This document shows, piece after piece, positions 61,956-64,000 of a stretch of DNA of 64,000 nucleotides (positions are counted from its first letter, which is position 1; each line of letters opens with the position of its first letter). The translations under genes were made by a program, and so were the position numbers. This stretch comes from Virgibacillus oceani (GTDB lineage: Bacteria; Bacillota; Bacilli; Bacillales; Amphibacillaceae), in the NCBI RefSeq assembly GCF_014638995.1, contig NZ_BMFR01000005.1, positions 141,792 through 205,791 on the forward strand. The letters run 5' to 3'. The notes below the pieces were generated by a model. The model saw only the letters and a list, made by a program, of their open reading frames with translations, ran no database searches and was not told where the DNA came from.

Positions 61956-62009
61956 GGGACAAGGGGTCAGTCCCCGTGTCCCGGGACAAGGGGTCAGACC
62001 CTCTGTCCC
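61956..62009. repeat. Two tandem 27-bp GC-rich hairpin repeats
   Basis: Copies at 61956-61982 and 61983-62009 both begin GGGACAAGGGGTCAG and end in TGTCCC; each can fold as GGGACA-x-GGGG / CCCC-x-TGTCCC. They resemble repetitive extragenic elements. They lie in the shared region between the divergent PTS and GntR operons, in the leader of the former. The tetR terminator at 55382-55416 has the same GGGACA/TGTCCC ends. Confidence 0.8.
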
Positions 62010-62040
62010 GCCTCTTACATATATATGATTAACTTCTCAT

Positions 62041-62079
62041 AAAATGTATCATACAAATTTTTAATTGTCCATACATTTT
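62041..62079. promoter_or_regulatory. Dyad overlapping divergent promoters (possible GntR operator)
   Basis: AAAATGTAT (62041-62049) and ATACATTTT (62071-62079) are perfect inverted arms. They overlap a candidate PTS operon promoter on the minus strand (TGGACA, 17 bases, TACATT; 62071 down to 62043) and the -35 box of the gntR promoter. One regulator bound here could control both directions. Confidence 0.55.
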
Positions 62080-62106
62080 GTTAAATATTGTAGTAACATT
62101 TATAAA
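62078..62106 (+). promoter_or_regulatory. Promoter of the gntR-chbG operon
   Basis: TTGTTA (62078-62083), 17-base spacer, TATAAA (62101-62106). It is 60 bases upstream of the start codon. Confidence 0.55.
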
Positions 62107-62165
62107 TATTGTCATTATAAGTAGTATCTTGTACACTTTAAGTAGAAAGTATGAAGGAGTCTGTC

Positions 62166-62897
62166 ATGGAAAAAAACCAATCATTACATGCCTATATTAA
62201 AGATGAGCTTCTCACACGCATTAAATCAAACAAATACAAAAAGGGGGAAAAAATCCCGACAGAGCTTGAGCTTTGCAAGGACTTTAATGTTAGCCGCACC
62301 ACTGTAAGGGCAGCTTTAAATCAGCTTACCTTAGAAGGCTATTTAGTTCGGCAGCAAGGAAAAGGCACATTTGTCGCGGAACAAAAAGTAAGTCAAACAC
62401 TCTCCCAGACAGTAAAAAGATATAGCGATCAAGTAGCAGTTCAAGGTAAAAAAGCAGAGATTACATTGATAAGCATTACCGTTGTACCGGCCAATGAAAT
62501 TCTCAAGCAATCGTTAGATGTTGCCATTAATGACCCGATTCAGCGGGTTGAACGGATTCGAAAGGCCAACGATGAGCCGACCCAATATGAAATTGCATTC
62601 ATTCCATGGAACATCGCACCAGGAATTACACAGCAGCATGCAGAGACATCTTTGTATGCCGCACTAAAAGATGAATTTAACATTCACATTGCAAAAACGA
62701 CAGAACATGTCGAAATTACGCTTGCAGATGAACGAACCTGTTCCCATCTGAAATGCGAGCAGGGTATGCCATGCTTTTATATTGAAACCATAGCAGAAGA
62801 TGAGGACGGTAAAAAAATTGAATACTCCCGCTCCTATTTCCGCGGGGATAAAACGAATTTTGTAATCGAAAGAAACTATCCAATGGAGGAGAATTAA
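62166..62897 (+). CDS. GntR/HutC-family transcriptional regulator
   Basis: About 243 residues. The winged helix-turn-helix (about 5-70: PTELELCKDFNVSRTTVRAALNQLTLEGYLVRQQGKGTFVAE) is followed by a UTRA effector domain. It is divergent from the PTS operon and upstream of the deacetylase, so it probably senses a phosphorylated disaccharide or glucosamine derivative. ATG at 62166 has AAGGAG (62153-62158) in front; the ATG at 62151 overlaps that site. Confidence 0.9.
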   Translation: MEKNQSLHAYIKDELLTRIKSNKYKKGEKIPTELELCKDFNVSRTTVRAALNQLTLEGYLVRQQGKGTFVAEQKVSQTLSQTVKRYSDQVAVQGKKAEITLISITVVPANEILKQSLDVAINDPIQRVERIRKANDEPTQYEIAFIPWNIAPGITQQHAETSLYAALKDEFNIHIAKTTEHVEITLADERTCSHLKCEQGMPCFYIETIAEDEDGKKIEYSRSYFRGDKTNFVIERNYPMEEN

Positions 62898-63599
62898 ATG
62901 CGCGTACTGTTTAATGCAGATGACTTCGGACTTACGAAAGGTATAACCGACGGAATTATGGAGTCCCACATAAATGGGGTTGTTGGGTCTGCAACATTAA
63001 TGATGAATGGCCATGCTGTGGATTATACCGTTGCACTGGCGAAAAAACATCCTGCATTAAAAGTCGGAATCCACCTGGTTTTAACATGGGGAAAGCCTCT
63101 TAGCGATGATGTTCCAGACCTGGTTGACGATAATGGATTGTTTAAATATAAAAATACATTCAGAGAAATGGACCCACCCAATGTGGAACAGGTAGAAAAA
63201 GAATGGAGAGCTCAAATTGACGCATTTTTGGAAACGGGATTAGCCCTTCACCACATTGACAGCCATCATCACGTCCATGGATGGGAACCACTGCGAGAAT
63301 TGGTTGTAAAACTGGCCAAGGATTACGGTGTACCTGTCCGATATGTGGAAACGTTAAAAGAAAATCACGAAATCCTGCTGGCCGATGCGCTTTGGCTGGA
63401 CTTTTACGGTGACGGGGTTAATGCGGATATTTTCACAGAATTACAGCAGCTTTCTGTGGATTCCGTTGAAGTGATGACCCATCCAGCCATTATCGACGAC
63501 GAACTGCGTCAGGTCAGTTCGTATGTTGAGAAACGTGAAGAGGAACGAAAGATATTGTGCGGAATGCCTGTACCTCGTTGGGTGGAATTGTGCAGGTAG
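62898..63599 (+). CDS. chbG: Carbohydrate deacetylase, ChbG/YdjC family
   Basis: A 233-residue metal-dependent deacetylase. NADDFGLTKGI at the start and HIDSHHHVH in the middle supply the metal and catalytic residues. ChbG removes the acetyl group from diacetylchitobiose-6-phosphate, so that the GH4 enzyme can cleave it and the regulator is induced. It follows gntR directly with GGAGGA in front. This makes chitin disaccharide use the best reading of the whole cluster. Confidence 0.9.
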   Translation: MRVLFNADDFGLTKGITDGIMESHINGVVGSATLMMNGHAVDYTVALAKKHPALKVGIHLVLTWGKPLSDDVPDLVDDNGLFKYKNTFREMDPPNVEQVEKEWRAQIDAFLETGLALHHIDSHHHVHGWEPLRELVVKLAKDYGVPVRYVETLKENHEILLADALWLDFYGDGVNADIFTELQQLSVDSVEVMTHPAIIDDELRQVSSYVEKREEERKILCGMPVPRWVELCR

Positions 63600-63629
63600 G
63601 GAGGTGGGGGTGATTGCTGTGTTTTGGGG
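63600..63629. other. Spacer between chbG and array 3
   Basis: G-rich sequence without gene or convincing terminator between the chbG stop codon and the first array unit. Confidence 0.5.
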
Positions 63630-64000
63630 TTGATGTGCTGGCTCTCCGGGTTGATGTGCTGGCTCTCCGGTTGATGTTCCAGCCCTCCGGTTGATGCTCG
63701 GGCTCTCCGGTTGATGTTCCTCGCTTTCGGGTTGATGCTCGGGCTCTTCGGTTGATGTTCCTGCCCTCGGGTTGATGTGCTGGCTCTCGGGTTGATGTTC
63801 CTCGCTTTCGGGTTGATGCTCGGGCTCTCCGGTTGATGTTCCTCGCTTTCGGGTTGATGTTCCTGCCCTCGGGTTGATGCTCGGGCTCTCCGGTTGATGT
63901 TCCTCGCTTTCGGGTTGATGTTCCTGCCCTCGGGTTGATGCTCGGGCTCTCCGGTTGATGTTCCTCGCTCTCGGGTTGATGTTCCTGCCCTCCGGTTGAT
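63630..64000. repeat. GC-rich 20/21-bp tandem array 3, cut by the window end
   Basis: Eighteen complete units and a partial one, each beginning TTGATG. Unit lengths are 20 or 21 and depend on whether the unit ends in CGG or CGGG. Three unit types (TTCCTCGCTTTC, TTCCTGCCCTC and CTCGGGCTCTC) form a 61-bp superunit that repeats at 63833 and 63894 and again, diverged, at 63955. The periods rule out a constant reading frame. The motif TGTTCCTCGCT matches TGCTCCTCGCT of array 2 in the same strand orientation. Confidence 0.9.

Overview
The window looks like chromosomal DNA of a low-GC, probably halophilic or halotolerant member of the Bacillaceae (Virgibacillus/Oceanobacillus/Lentibacillus type). 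This is inferred from AGGAGG-type ribosome binding sites with many TTG and GTG starts, sigma-A type promoters, TagO/TagGH/TagD/TagB-type teichoic acid genes, CcpA-like cre sites and Firmicute PTS operons. No rRNA, tRNA, CRISPR array, insertion sequence or prophage was seen.

Region 1 (about 1-34500) is a large cell-envelope polymer island. It holds an LCP ligase, a TagO-type initiating transferase and a GT4 enzyme. A plus-strand operon follows with a polymerase/ligase-like membrane protein, a GT2 enzyme, a pyruvyl transferase-like protein, a PP-loop (QueC-like) protein, a Wzx-like flippase and a GDPD. On the minus strand come two CDP-glycerol-type polyol-phosphate transferases with an IspD-like cytidylyltransferase and an SDR reductase (a plausible CDP-ribitol pair), the TagGH exporter, and a block with two ATP-grasp/acylphosphatase fusions around a TPR-hydrolase-TPR protein. 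Two more polyol-phosphate transferases follow, one of 1109 residues with two catalytic domains, then a second polymerase/ligase-like protein. The region ends with a repeat-rich secreted glucosaminidase and a tandem duplication of a TagD-TagB gene pair.

Region 2 (about 34300-37200) holds a small membrane protein, an APC permease and a DUF6270-like protein.

Region 3 (about 37400-52920) is carbon catabolism: a glucitol-type PTS operon with an SAF-domain oxidoreductase and a SorC-type regulator, an acetoin-dehydrogenase-like operon, and a galactitol-type PTS operon with a class II aldolase and a PRD regulator. The glucitol-type and acetoin-type operons have nearly the same promoter/operator layout, so one regulator probably controls both.

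Region 4 (about 53000-64000) holds a second TagO homologue, a TetR-controlled ABC-2 transporter with a clear operator, a DUF2935-like protein, and a chitobiose/cellobiose PTS system with divergent GntR and ChbG genes.

Three GC-rich tandem arrays with 20-21 bp units (42340-43092, 54301-55372, 63630 to the window end) are the most conspicuous unexplained structures. Each starts within about 40 bases of the 3' end of an operon. They share a short core in the same chromosomal orientation whatever the direction of the neighbouring genes.
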